Origin: Stanieria sp964562685
Lineage (GTDB): Bacteria; Cyanobacteriota; Cyanobacteriia; Cyanobacteriales; Xenococcaceae
Assembly (NCBI GenBank): GCA_964562685.1
Contig: CAZLUP010000011.1
Location: 1 to 64,000, forward strand
DNA: 64,000 bases
Direction: 5' to 3'
The notes under the pieces were generated by a model, which saw only the letters and a list, made by a program, of their open reading frames with translations, was not told where the DNA came from and ran no database searches. This document shows, in pieces, positions 33,960 to 42,478 of this stretch (positions are counted from its first letter, which is position 1; each line of letters starts with the position of its first letter). The translations under genes and the position numbers were made by a program.

Positions 33960-35006
33960 TTAATTAACTTTACTGGTATTGGCTTCGGATGAATTAGTGT
34001 CATGCCAATTAGAAACGAATACCCAACTAGCCAAACTAAGAGACATGGCAGCAGTTAAAATAGCTGCGATCGTACTATTACGTAGCATTCGCATTTGTTT
34101 GTCAATATCGCGAAAAGAAGCTCTAACTGGGTTAATTACTGTCATTAATTCATTACGATATTTGATTTCAAATTCTTCTAAAGAAGGGCGCATTTCATCT
34201 CGTTGCACTGCCCATTCTTGTAAAGCAGCTCTTTGACGCGACCAATCTTCTAAAGCATTTGCTAATTGAGTGTCTAATTCCCTTCTCAAATTAACTATTT
34301 GTTGATTTATTTGAGAGCTTAAATTGCGATTAGTTTCACTCATTTGGCTTTGTAACTCTAAGGCTTCACTCCGTAATGATTCCCAAGTATTACTATTAAT
34401 ATTTTCTAACTGAATTAAGCGTTGATCGTATTTAGCTATTTGATCTATTAGTGAGTTTTCTATTTCACTCAAACGTTGTTGAGTTATATGGTCAAAGTTA
34501 TGAGTCTGCTTGAGTGATTCTAAAGAAAATTTCACTTCTTCTAATTGTTTTTGGAACTTGTGACGATAAGTTTCTATCAACTCTTCGAGTTTGGTTTTAA
34601 GGGCAATGACACTATCATCACTGGTAGGTACAGAAGGAGTTTGATTATGATAAACCGAACGAATTTTATGAGCTAATTCTTCAGCCGTAGTATTTTTGAG
34701 TAGATAACCTTTAGCACCAGCTTTTAAAGATTTTCCTAAATAATTATCGTCATCGTGCGCGCTTAAAAAAATCACTTTAACTTGAGGAAAACGCTCACAG
34801 ATAATTTTGGTAGCATTTAAGCCATTCATGCCTGGCATATCGATGTCCATTAAGACAATATCAGGTTGAAGCATTTCGACTTTATCAAGAGCTTCTTCAC
34901 CATTATGAGCTACTCCGATCACCTGAAAATCTTGTTCTACTTCTAGCCAAGTTTTTAGCACTTCACAGAGAAGAGCTTGGTCATCTACTAATAAAATACG
35001 AATCAT
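33960..35006 (-). CDS. Response regulator with coiled coil and C-terminal membrane anchor
   Basis: 348 residues. Residues 1-125 are a NarL-type receiver (IRILLVDDQALLCEVLKTWL, phospho-acceptor Asp54 in VLMDIDMPGMNG, Thr/Ser and Lys positions in VIFLSAHDDDNYLG and AGAKGYLLKNTT). In place of a DNA-binding HTH there is about 150 residues of coiled coil (ALKTKLEELIETYRHKFQ through LSSQINQQIVNLRRELD), then one hydrophobic helix near residues 312-332 (AAILTAAMSLSLASWVFVSN). So the receiver is cytoplasmic and tethered to a membrane. Output cannot be transcriptional; no kinase is adjacent. Confidence 0.85.
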   Translation of the reverse strand: MIRILLVDDQALLCEVLKTWLEVEQDFQVIGVAHNGEEALDKVEMLQPDIVLMDIDMPGMNGLNATKIICERFPQVKVIFLSAHDDDNYLGKSLKAGAKGYLLKNTTAEELAHKIRSVYHNQTPSVPTSDDSVIALKTKLEELIETYRHKFQKQLEEVKFSLESLKQTHNFDHITQQRLSEIENSLIDQIAKYDQRLIQLENINSNTWESLRSEALELQSQMSETNRNLSSQINQQIVNLRRELDTQLANALEDWSRQRAALQEWAVQRDEMRPSLEEFEIKYRNELMTVINPVRASFRDIDKQMRMLRNSTIAAILTAAMSLSLASWVFVSNWHDTNSSEANTSKVN

Positions 35007-35220
35007 TCAATATACCTGAACAAAATTTAGATAAATAATATATTTTAGGCTTGCACTATATCTTAAACGATCGCTTTAATGTTTTCTAGTCGAATGTCGA
35101 TTATTCAATTATATGTAAAGATATTCATGATTTGGTCTGTAAAAATAAGGTTTTGACAAACATTCTTAATTAAATAGATAGTAAATATATGTCGTTTTTT
35201 AAGACTTTAGGAGTGTTTTA

Positions 35221-36786
35221 ATGTCTCTTGAATCTAGTATGGCTGAAGTTTCAATTAAAGGCAATCTCGAACAATTTTTAATTGTCTTGTCTGTATCTTT
35301 AAGTGTTGCAACAGTTTCAAGAATTTTTAGTTGGTTTAGAAAAATTCCTTACACACTTTTATTAGTAATTGTTGGCTTAGGTTTAGCTTTTGTCGATATT
35401 CGCTTAGTCAATCTTTCACCAGAATTAATTTTAGAAATATTTTTGCCTCCATTATTGTTTGAAGCAGCGTGGAATATTCGCTGGCAGAGTTTAAAAGAAA
35501 ATTTATTGCCAGTAATAATTTTTGCTGTGTTGGGAGTGGTTATTTCTGTGGTGGGAGTTGCTTTGGCTTTGAGTCAATTGACAACTTTATCGCTTTCAAC
35601 TGCTTTATTAATAGGAGCTAGTTTATCAGCCACCGATCCTGTTTCTGTGGTGGCTTTATTTCGAGAATTAGGTGCAAGTAAACGCCTCACAATTTTAATG
35701 GAAGGAGAGAGTTTATTTAATGATGGTGTTGCAGTAGTTGCGTTTTTATTATTAGTAGGAATTCCTTTGGGTTTGGAAGAGTTTTCCTTGCCAACAACTA
35801 TTACTCGTTTTACTACTTTTGTGGGTATTGGGTTAGGAATTGGTTGCATTATTGGTTTTGGGATTTCTTATTTAACTCAAAGATTTGATCTACCTTTGGT
35901 CGAACAATCTCTGACTTTGGTTTCCGCTTATGGTACTTATTTAATTACCGAAGAATTGGGAGGTTCAGGAGTAATTGGTGTAGTTACAGTAGGGATTATT
36001 TTAGGTAATTTTGGTTCTCGAATTGGGATGAATCCCCGCACCCGATTATTAGTTTCTGAGTTTTGGGAATTTTTGGCATTTTTTGTTAATTCAATTGTAT
36101 TTTTGCTGATTGGTGACCAAATAAATTTTGCTAGTCTAACTAATAATTTAGATTTAATTAGTGTGGCGATCGCAGCTGTTTTAATTACTAGAGCAATTGT
36201 AATTTATGGTTTGGGTAGTTTTTGTAATTTATTTAGTCCAACTAAACTTAATTGGCGCGAACAAACTGTACTGTGGTGGGGCGGTTTAAGAGGTTCGGTT
36301 TCGATTGCTGTAGCTTTAAGTGTTCCTGCTTTATTGTCAGGTAAACAGGAAATAATTGATACAGTATTTGGCGTGGTTTTATTTACTTTATTGGTTCAAG
36401 GTTTAACTACTCAGTGGTTATTAGAAACATTAGATTTAATTGGAGATCAACCTTTAAGACAAGAATATTCAGAATTATTAGCTCGTCGAACTGCTTTAAA
36501 AAGAGTAATTAATTTTTTGGCTACTACAGATGTTGCTCCAGAAATTGAACCAGAATTTCATCGTTATCAACAAGGATTAGTGAAAGGAGAATTGGAAAGT
36601 ATTGAAGCAAAAATTGCCAAAATGCAAAAAGAACATTCAAATTTGCGATCGCTAGCAAGAGAACAATTCAAAGAACAATTATTAGATCTTGAAGCAGATA
36701 CTTATGCTGAATTAATTCGAGTAGGAAAATTAAATAATAATCTTTCTCCTCTCTTACAAGAAATTATGGCTCAAGCAGAAGATTGA
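35221..36786 (+). CDS. nhaP: Sodium/proton antiporter, CPA1 (NhaP) family
   Basis: 521 residues, 11-12 membrane helices. Characteristic CPA1 features: LEIFLPPLLFEAAWNI, LSATDPVSVVALFRELGASK (about residues 139-158, ion-binding Asp), MEGESLFNDGVAVVAFLL, and WWGGLRGSVSIAVALS near residue 375. A soluble helical C-terminal tail of about 110 residues (ARRTALKRVINFLATTDVAP onwards) is normal for cyanobacterial NhaP-type exchangers. It may set cytoplasmic or lumenal pH/Na+. It converges with the CPA2 antiporter gene at 36843 across a shared hairpin. Confidence 0.9.
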   Translation: MSLESSMAEVSIKGNLEQFLIVLSVSLSVATVSRIFSWFRKIPYTLLLVIVGLGLAFVDIRLVNLSPELILEIFLPPLLFEAAWNIRWQSLKENLLPVIIFAVLGVVISVVGVALALSQLTTLSLSTALLIGASLSATDPVSVVALFRELGASKRLTILMEGESLFNDGVAVVAFLLLVGIPLGLEEFSLPTTITRFTTFVGIGLGIGCIIGFGISYLTQRFDLPLVEQSLTLVSAYGTYLITEELGGSGVIGVVTVGIILGNFGSRIGMNPRTRLLVSEFWEFLAFFVNSIVFLLIGDQINFASLTNNLDLISVAIAAVLITRAIVIYGLGSFCNLFSPTKLNWREQTVLWWGGLRGSVSIAVALSVPALLSGKQEIIDTVFGVVLFTLLVQGLTTQWLLETLDLIGDQPLRQEYSELLARRTALKRVINFLATTDVAPEIEPEFHRYQQGLVKGELESIEAKIAKMQKEHSNLRSLAREQFKEQLLDLEADTYAELIRVGKLNNNLSPLLQEIMAQAED

Positions 36787-36808
36787 TTCAGTTATTGGTA
36801 GGGAAGGG

Positions 36809-36829
36809 GTACGCCGTTGTACGGCGTAC
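36809..36829. terminator. Hairpin between convergent antiporter genes
   Basis: GTACGCCGT-TGT-ACGGCGTAC, a perfect 9-bp stem with a 3-nt loop, followed by TTTAATT on the plus strand and preceded by GGTAGGGAAGGG. It sits in the 56-bp spacer between the two convergent stop codons and probably terminates both transcripts. Confidence 0.65.
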
Positions 36830-36842
36830 TTTAATTGATGTT

Positions 36843-38888
36843 TTAATTAATCGGAAAATGAACTAAAACCATTGACAAATCTGGATGAGCCGATGCGATC
36901 GCGCTTTGGACGGCACCTACTGCTTTTCTTTTTAGCATGGGATTGGGATCGGTACTTACTCTTAAGAGTAATAAATCATCTTTGTTTAATTGCTCGGAAA
37001 CAGTTTTGATTAAGTTGCCCCGCAACTGTTTTAAAGTAATGTCTGAATCTATGTTCAACGCTTGAGGTTCTAAGACTGGATGTTGTTGCTTATCAAATAC
37101 CAAAATAACTTCTAAATTAGCTTTGAGTTCTGTAGCTAACAATCGAGCCATTTGAATCATTTGGGGAAATTCGGCAGTCATCGCTTGCTGCTTGGTTGTA
37201 GCGAATAAAACTCTGGCAGTATAAGCAATTGGTTGAGTAAAACGAGTAATCAAAATTGGTACTGGCGATCGCTGTGCCACATAATCGAGAATACTTCCAA
37301 AAAAGTTTTCTTGATAAGTAGAGTAACCTTTCCAACCACAGATAATTAAACTAGCGTTTTTTTCAATAGCAGTACGGACAATACCTTTTTCAATTCCATC
37401 ATCTACTCTACCAATCGTTTCTACTTTAGTATTAGCAGCATGGGCTAAATGTTCAGCAGTATTTAACAAGCGAGTTTGTTCCATTCTAGCGTTTTGAGAA
37501 ATTGGTGCAAGTTGATCGAACAAAACATGAAGCGGTAACAAAGTACCTCCTGAAGCTTTAGCTAAAATTAAAGCTAAATTAAGGAGATTATTTTCCGTAT
37601 TGGGGTTAGCAACAGGTACTAGTACTCTCTGGGTTAAAGAAGAAGTTTTACTTGGTTGACTAGACTGTTTTTTAGCTGGTGGTTGGACTTTTTTTCCCCA
37701 TTGTTCAATTAGCCAAGGAGAAGCTATGCAGGTAACTAAAATCATCGCAATAATACCATTAACGGTTAATTGATCTACTAATTCAATCGAGTAGGCAACT
37801 GTAATTGCAGCGAGAGTAGAAGCAGCTTGTGCCACTGATAAACCAAACATCACCATCGTATCGGGAAAACGAAATCCCAAAATTTTTGCCGAACCCCAAG
37901 CAGCAAGATACTTACTCAAAACTTCTGCACCAATCATTACCCCTGCAACTAAGATTGATTTTGGTTCTCTAATCAAAATTAAAGGATCGATTAGCATCCC
38001 CACCGAAATTAAAAAGAAGGGAACAAATAAAGTGTTACCAATAAATTGAATTCGGTTCATCAAAGGACTTAATTGAGGAATCAAAGGAGTAAGAGCAATT
38101 CCTGCTAAAAAAGCCCCGATAATTGGCTCAATTTCAATCAAACTGGCTAAATAAGAGGCAACAAATAAAGTTGCCAACACAAAAATAAATTCTGCCTCTT
38201 CATTGTGTCCGAAACGAAGAAAAAACCAACGTCCGAGTTTAGGAATTCCCCACAAAGTAGCAAAAGTGTAGATTACCAAAGCTGGAATGATAAACAGCCA
38301 AAAACTGAAAGTTAAGTTTCCTCCGTGTGCTTTAACTACTACAGCTAAAACCAATAAAGCTAAAACGTTCGTAATTAAAGTACCACCCAAAGTAGCGGTG
38401 ACTACAGGAGTTTTCATAATGCCCTGCTTGCTGAGAATTGGTAAAGCGAGAAGAGTATGAGAAGCAAAACAGGAAGCTACTAAAATCGCTGCTAACCAAC
38501 CATATCCTAGAGTTAGCATCGCTAAAGTACCAATTACCATCGGCAGAATAAAGGTTGCTAACCCAAAAATAATCGCTTTATCACCGTTATCTTTGAGATC
38601 ATCAAGGCTAGTTTCCAATCCTGCCATAAACATGAGAAACAGTAATCCCACTGTTCCCAATAAAATAATATTGCTTTCCCTTTCTAATAAACCTAATCCG
38701 TTGGGACCAACTATCACTCCTGCTAAAATTAAACCGACAATTCCTGGTAAACGCAATCGTTCAAATAATAAAGGTGCAAGGAGCATAATTGTCAAAATGA
38801 CTAAAAAGACTGCCACCGGATCGGTAAGAGGTGCAGGAAATAAAGCAAAGGTGTCTAAGCAGTGAGTACTAAATTGAAAATATTGCAT
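36843..38888 (-). CDS. CPA2 cation/proton antiporter with C-terminal Usp domains
   Basis: 681 residues. Residues 1-400 form a KefB/NapA-type transporter of about 12 helices (LLAPLLFERLRLPGIVGLIL, GLLFLMFMAGLETSLDDLKD, EIEPIIGAFLAGIALTPLIP, FLISVGMLIDPLIL). After a Lys/Ser linker two universal-stress-protein-like domains follow (QRVLVPVANPNTENNLLNLA; LIICGWKGYSTYQENFFGSI with a nucleotide-loop-like pattern, then VLFATTKQQAM). The Usp tail may sense ATP or another nucleotide and gate exchange. A K+ or Na+ specificity cannot be told from sequence. Confidence 0.9.
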   Translation of the reverse strand: MQYFQFSTHCLDTFALFPAPLTDPVAVFLVILTIMLLAPLLFERLRLPGIVGLILAGVIVGPNGLGLLERESNIILLGTVGLLFLMFMAGLETSLDDLKDNGDKAIIFGLATFILPMVIGTLAMLTLGYGWLAAILVASCFASHTLLALPILSKQGIMKTPVVTATLGGTLITNVLALLVLAVVVKAHGGNLTFSFWLFIIPALVIYTFATLWGIPKLGRWFFLRFGHNEEAEFIFVLATLFVASYLASLIEIEPIIGAFLAGIALTPLIPQLSPLMNRIQFIGNTLFVPFFLISVGMLIDPLILIREPKSILVAGVMIGAEVLSKYLAAWGSAKILGFRFPDTMVMFGLSVAQAASTLAAITVAYSIELVDQLTVNGIIAMILVTCIASPWLIEQWGKKVQPPAKKQSSQPSKTSSLTQRVLVPVANPNTENNLLNLALILAKASGGTLLPLHVLFDQLAPISQNARMEQTRLLNTAEHLAHAANTKVETIGRVDDGIEKGIVRTAIEKNASLIICGWKGYSTYQENFFGSILDYVAQRSPVPILITRFTQPIAYTARVLFATTKQQAMTAEFPQMIQMARLLATELKANLEVILVFDKQQHPVLEPQALNIDSDITLKQLRGNLIKTVSEQLNKDDLLLLRVSTDPNPMLKRKAVGAVQSAIASAHPDLSMVLVHFPIN

Positions 38889-39418
38889 TGACGATAAGTT
38901 TAAGACTGTTATGCTGATCTCAGCTTATATTGATCGATGTTAAATTAAAGTCAAAATGCAGCGGAAATCTTGAGTTTGGTTGGGTTGAAGCGTTTTTATT
39001 TTGGGTTATTTCGGTATAATATCTTTAGGTTCTGTTTTGAATCACGACTAGATCGTTTGAGTTAATCTTAAGACTTTTTTAAGATTGAATTACTATAAAT
39101 TGAAATAGAGCGATCGCTTTTGTCTGTTGGGGAATAGATTGGAAATAATCAGCGAAGCTCTTATTTTTTTTGCCAAACATTGATAATTTCGGTAGTCTCT
39201 GTAAACAAATATTTAGAACAAGATTGCATCGGTAATATATATTTGCAATTGCGATAAAAAAATTCAACTCAAAGTAAACAAAAATTGCAGTATTTTTCTG
39301 GCTATTTTGTAATTTTTAATAAATCGATTCAATCTAATTTAAAAGCCTGAACTAGACTTATGAAGGAATTGTGCCAATCAGTTTTTAGTTAACTGAGTAA
39401 ATACTAAGGAGTAGAAAA
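38889..39418. other. Intergenic region, no supported gene
   Basis: 530 bp. An imperfect-context 8-bp inverted repeat AATCTTAA (39064-39071) / TTAAGATT (39079-39086) and one HIP1 site are visible. An AAGGAG ribosome-binding site near 39405 belongs to the next gene. No RNA gene recognised. Confidence 0.45.
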
Positions 39419-40090
39419 TTGAATTTTTTGCTAGAACTATCTAATTGGTTATCGGGTGGTGCTTTGTATCGCTACCAAAAACAATCTGAGTCAACTCAAC
39501 TTAAACTAAGAAATACTTTATCAGAGTTAGAAGTTCTCAGCGAACATTTTTATCAAACTCAACAGGAATTAGATCAAACAAAAACTAAGTTACAAATTGC
39601 CCAATCAGAATTAGAAATTGCTCAACTGGAATGGTATAAAAATTCTGTTCAAAAAGAGTCAAATCATGATTGGTTAAGCCAAGTCAACCAATCAGTCAAA
39701 ATTGTGGCTTTAAACTATTTATCCCCGACAGATCCTAACGCCTTATGGGGATTTAATTTAAGTTCACCACAAGTGGACATGAAAATTAATGGTGGTGCAA
39801 TTGTAGTCAAAGGTTGGATTTTAGGAAAAAAAGCTCAAGTTAAATGCTTAAAAATAAGTTGTGGTCAAGAAATTATTGCAGAAATTCCTGTTAATCTACC
39901 TAGTGGATGGTTAGCCAAAAAATTTCCTCATCTTCCCGAAGCTCAAAATAGCTATTTTGAAACTGCTATTACAATTAGTGGCGCACCTGAGCAAGCTGAG
40001 TTATTAATAGAGGCGATTTTTGTAGATCGAAGTTATCTTCCTCTAGCAACTTTCCAATTTCAGAAGTTAGCTTTAGTTGCTGTTAATTAA
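39419..40090 (+). CDS. Coiled-coil hypothetical protein of a surface-glycan cluster
   Basis: The start is TTG at 39419; AAGGAG lies 7 nt upstream and no ATG fits. 223 residues: a short hydrophobic-amphipathic N-terminus (NFLLELSNWLSGGALYRYQK), a coiled coil (residues 26-80, LRNTLSELEVLSEHFYQTQQ), then a beta-rich domain (MKINGGAIVVKGWILGKKAQ, IVAEIPVNLP-like strands, ETAITISGAPEQAELLIEAI). That second part resembles accessory beta domains that accompany glycosyltransferases. It ends 6 bp before the two-domain glycosyltransferase gene and is surely co-transcribed with it. Function inferred from context only. Confidence 0.65.
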   Translation: MNFLLELSNWLSGGALYRYQKQSESTQLKLRNTLSELEVLSEHFYQTQQELDQTKTKLQIAQSELEIAQLEWYKNSVQKESNHDWLSQVNQSVKIVALNYLSPTDPNALWGFNLSSPQVDMKINGGAIVVKGWILGKKAQVKCLKISCGQEIIAEIPVNLPSGWLAKKFPHLPEAQNSYFETAITISGAPEQAELLIEAIFVDRSYLPLATFQFQKLALVAVN

Positions 40091-40096
40091 AGAGTC

Positions 40097-42298
40097 ATGA
40101 AAATTAATTGGTTTTGCCCCCTCCCGCCTGAAAAAACTGATATCGCTCACTATACTGCTAGAATTCTCAAAGAATTACATCAAAGAGCAGAAATTACTCT
40201 TTGGACTGATAAGCAAGTTTGGTTACCAGAATTAGAAGAGTATGGCAGGGTAATTCATTACCATCCCGATCATTTATCTGATTCAGATTTCGACAATGCT
40301 GATGTCAATATTTATCATATTGGTAATAATAAAGACTTTCATGGTTCAATTTGGCAAGTAAGTCGTCGTTATCCAGGAATTGTGGTTATTCACGATGTCA
40401 ATTTGCATTATTTATTTACTTGCTTATATCCTCGGTATTTAGAAGAAGGTACTGCGGATCGCAATGCTTATGTAGAATTGATGCTCAATAGTCACGGTGT
40501 CCATTGCCAACAAGATTTAAATAAATTTTTTGCTGGTAAGTTGGATTGGAGTACGATCGCAGAACGTTATCCTCTTACTTTTGCAGCCGTAGAAAATGCT
40601 TTGGGGGTAATTGTTCACACTCAAGATGCTTACAATATTTTTACCAAAGACCGTAGATGTAAATGTCCTGTACTTTATTCTCCCTTACCTTATCCAGCTA
40701 CTCCAATTCAGTCTGTTAGCAGAGATGAGACTATTTCTCGTCCTCCTTATCGTCTGATTGTTTTTGGGTATTTGGGAGGGTTATACCGTCGCGTACAGTC
40801 GGTATTAGAAGCGTTGGGAGGAATGACAGCAAAAAATGCCTTTCATTTAGATATTTACGGACAAATTTGGGATGAAGGTTATATTCGGGGGCTAATCCAA
40901 AAATTTGGCTTAGAAAATCTGGTTACTCTTCATGGTTATGTGGAAGAGACAGAATTAGATCAGGCAATGGCTAACGCAGATTTAGCTTTCAATTTGCGTT
41001 ATCCCACTGGAGGAGAAGCTTCTGGTAGCCAGATGCGAATTTGGAGTCATGGACTTCCTAGTATAGTAACTCGAATTGGTTGGTATGCAGAGTTACCAGA
41101 AGATGCCGTGGTTTTTGTGAGTCATGACCGCGAAATCGCTGATTTACAACAGCAATTACGTGAATTTCTGGCTAATCCTGCTAAATTTGCTTCAATAGGG
41201 CAAAAAGGTCGACAAATTTTAGCTAATCAACATAATCCTACTCTTTATAGTCGTAAAGTAGTGGAATTTGCTAAAGTAGTTGGCTTTTCTTGGCAAGTTA
41301 ACCAATCTAGACTCAGTTTATCTGTCGCTTCATCTCCTCAAGTTAGTGTAATTATCCCTACTTACAATTGTAGTCGCTATTTGCAACAAGCGATCGCTAG
41401 TGTCTTGGATCAAACCTACACTGATTATGAGTTGATTGTGGTTGATGATGGTTCAACTGATAATACTCAAGAAATTTTGCAACCTTATCGCGATCGCTTA
41501 CGCTATACTAGCTTTCAAAATAATCAAGGAATCTCTGTAGCACGCAATCGAGGTATTGAAATTTCTAGAGGCAATTTGATTACTTTTCTGGATGCTGATA
41601 ATTGGTTATTACCTAATGCTTTGGAGGTACAAGTCAATTATTTTGCTCACAATTCCAATATAGGAATGATTAATAGTGGGTTTAATATGGTTAATCCTCA
41701 AGGTGAAATCTTGAGACAAGTTAAACCTTGGTTACAATATCCTGAATTAAATTTAGCAACTTGGCTTACTCTTAGACCTATTTTGGCTAATACCATTATG
41801 GTAAGACGCGAATGGTTAGAATGGGCTGGAGGTTTAGATACAAATTTCCCTTACGCAGATGATATTAATTTAATTTTTCGTTTGGCTTTGATGAATTGTC
41901 ACGCAACTTGGTTACCTGAAATAACTTTATGTTGTCGTCAACCGAATAAAGATTTTATTCATCATACTCCTAAGAAAGCTAAATACACTGAAATAGCTCT
42001 TAAAAATTTATTTAACCAAGGTGATTTACCCCAACCAGTTAAATCTCGTAAAAAACAAACTTTATATCACAGTTTTGTTTGGTTAGCTTGGAATTTATAT
42101 CAAACTGGAAATAGTCGCGAAGAAGCTGAATATTTACATAAATCTCTAGAGTTTACTGATTATAAACCTGAAGAAGTTATTTTTAATTGGGTGGAACATT
42201 TTAATAATTTTGCTTTCGATTATGGCTACGATTTTGATGCTTATGAATTTAGTAGTCAACCCGAATGGAAGAAGCTTTTGCGTTCTATCTTAATTTAA
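40097..42298 (+). CDS. Two-domain glycosyltransferase (GT4-like plus GT2)
   Basis: 733 residues. N-terminal half (1-400) is a GT-B enzyme: MKINWFCPLPPEKTDIAHYT, VIHDVNLHYLF, LIVFGYLGGLYRRVQSVLEA, LHGYVEETELDQAMANADLA, and the donor-site GGEASGSQMRIWSHGLPSIV. C-terminal half (about 415-640) is a GT-A family 2 enzyme: SVIIPTYNCSRYLQQAIASV, LIVVDDGSTDNTQEIL, NQGISVARNRGIEISRG and the DXD-like FLDADNW. Two transferases in one chain suggest successive sugar additions to one acceptor, probably a surface polysaccharide. Tightly linked to the gene upstream (6 bp). Confidence 0.9.
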   Translation: MKINWFCPLPPEKTDIAHYTARILKELHQRAEITLWTDKQVWLPELEEYGRVIHYHPDHLSDSDFDNADVNIYHIGNNKDFHGSIWQVSRRYPGIVVIHDVNLHYLFTCLYPRYLEEGTADRNAYVELMLNSHGVHCQQDLNKFFAGKLDWSTIAERYPLTFAAVENALGVIVHTQDAYNIFTKDRRCKCPVLYSPLPYPATPIQSVSRDETISRPPYRLIVFGYLGGLYRRVQSVLEALGGMTAKNAFHLDIYGQIWDEGYIRGLIQKFGLENLVTLHGYVEETELDQAMANADLAFNLRYPTGGEASGSQMRIWSHGLPSIVTRIGWYAELPEDAVVFVSHDREIADLQQQLREFLANPAKFASIGQKGRQILANQHNPTLYSRKVVEFAKVVGFSWQVNQSRLSLSVASSPQVSVIIPTYNCSRYLQQAIASVLDQTYTDYELIVVDDGSTDNTQEILQPYRDRLRYTSFQNNQGISVARNRGIEISRGNLITFLDADNWLLPNALEVQVNYFAHNSNIGMINSGFNMVNPQGEILRQVKPWLQYPELNLATWLTLRPILANTIMVRREWLEWAGGLDTNFPYADDINLIFRLALMNCHATWLPEITLCCRQPNKDFIHHTPKKAKYTEIALKNLFNQGDLPQPVKSRKKQTLYHSFVWLAWNLYQTGNSREEAEYLHKSLEFTDYKPEEVIFNWVEHFNNFAFDYGYDFDAYEFSSQPEWKKLLRSILI

Positions 42299-42478
42299 TT
42301 ATTTTTAGTAGACTCAGAGGAAAAGGCAAAAGGCAAAATAATTATTTGATGGTCTGTTTGCCGACTTGACAGCAGTTTTTAATTAAATAAATACGTACTT
42401 GAAGTTTTGCAATAATACCAATTTGCCAAACTAATTTGCAATAAAAACAAATAATCTATTACCTATTATCTGATAGTT

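Noticed and set aside
39079..39267. Minus-strand frame of 62 codons in the spacer before the glycan cluster
   Set aside because: No ribosome-binding site, no recognisable pattern; overlaps an inverted repeat.
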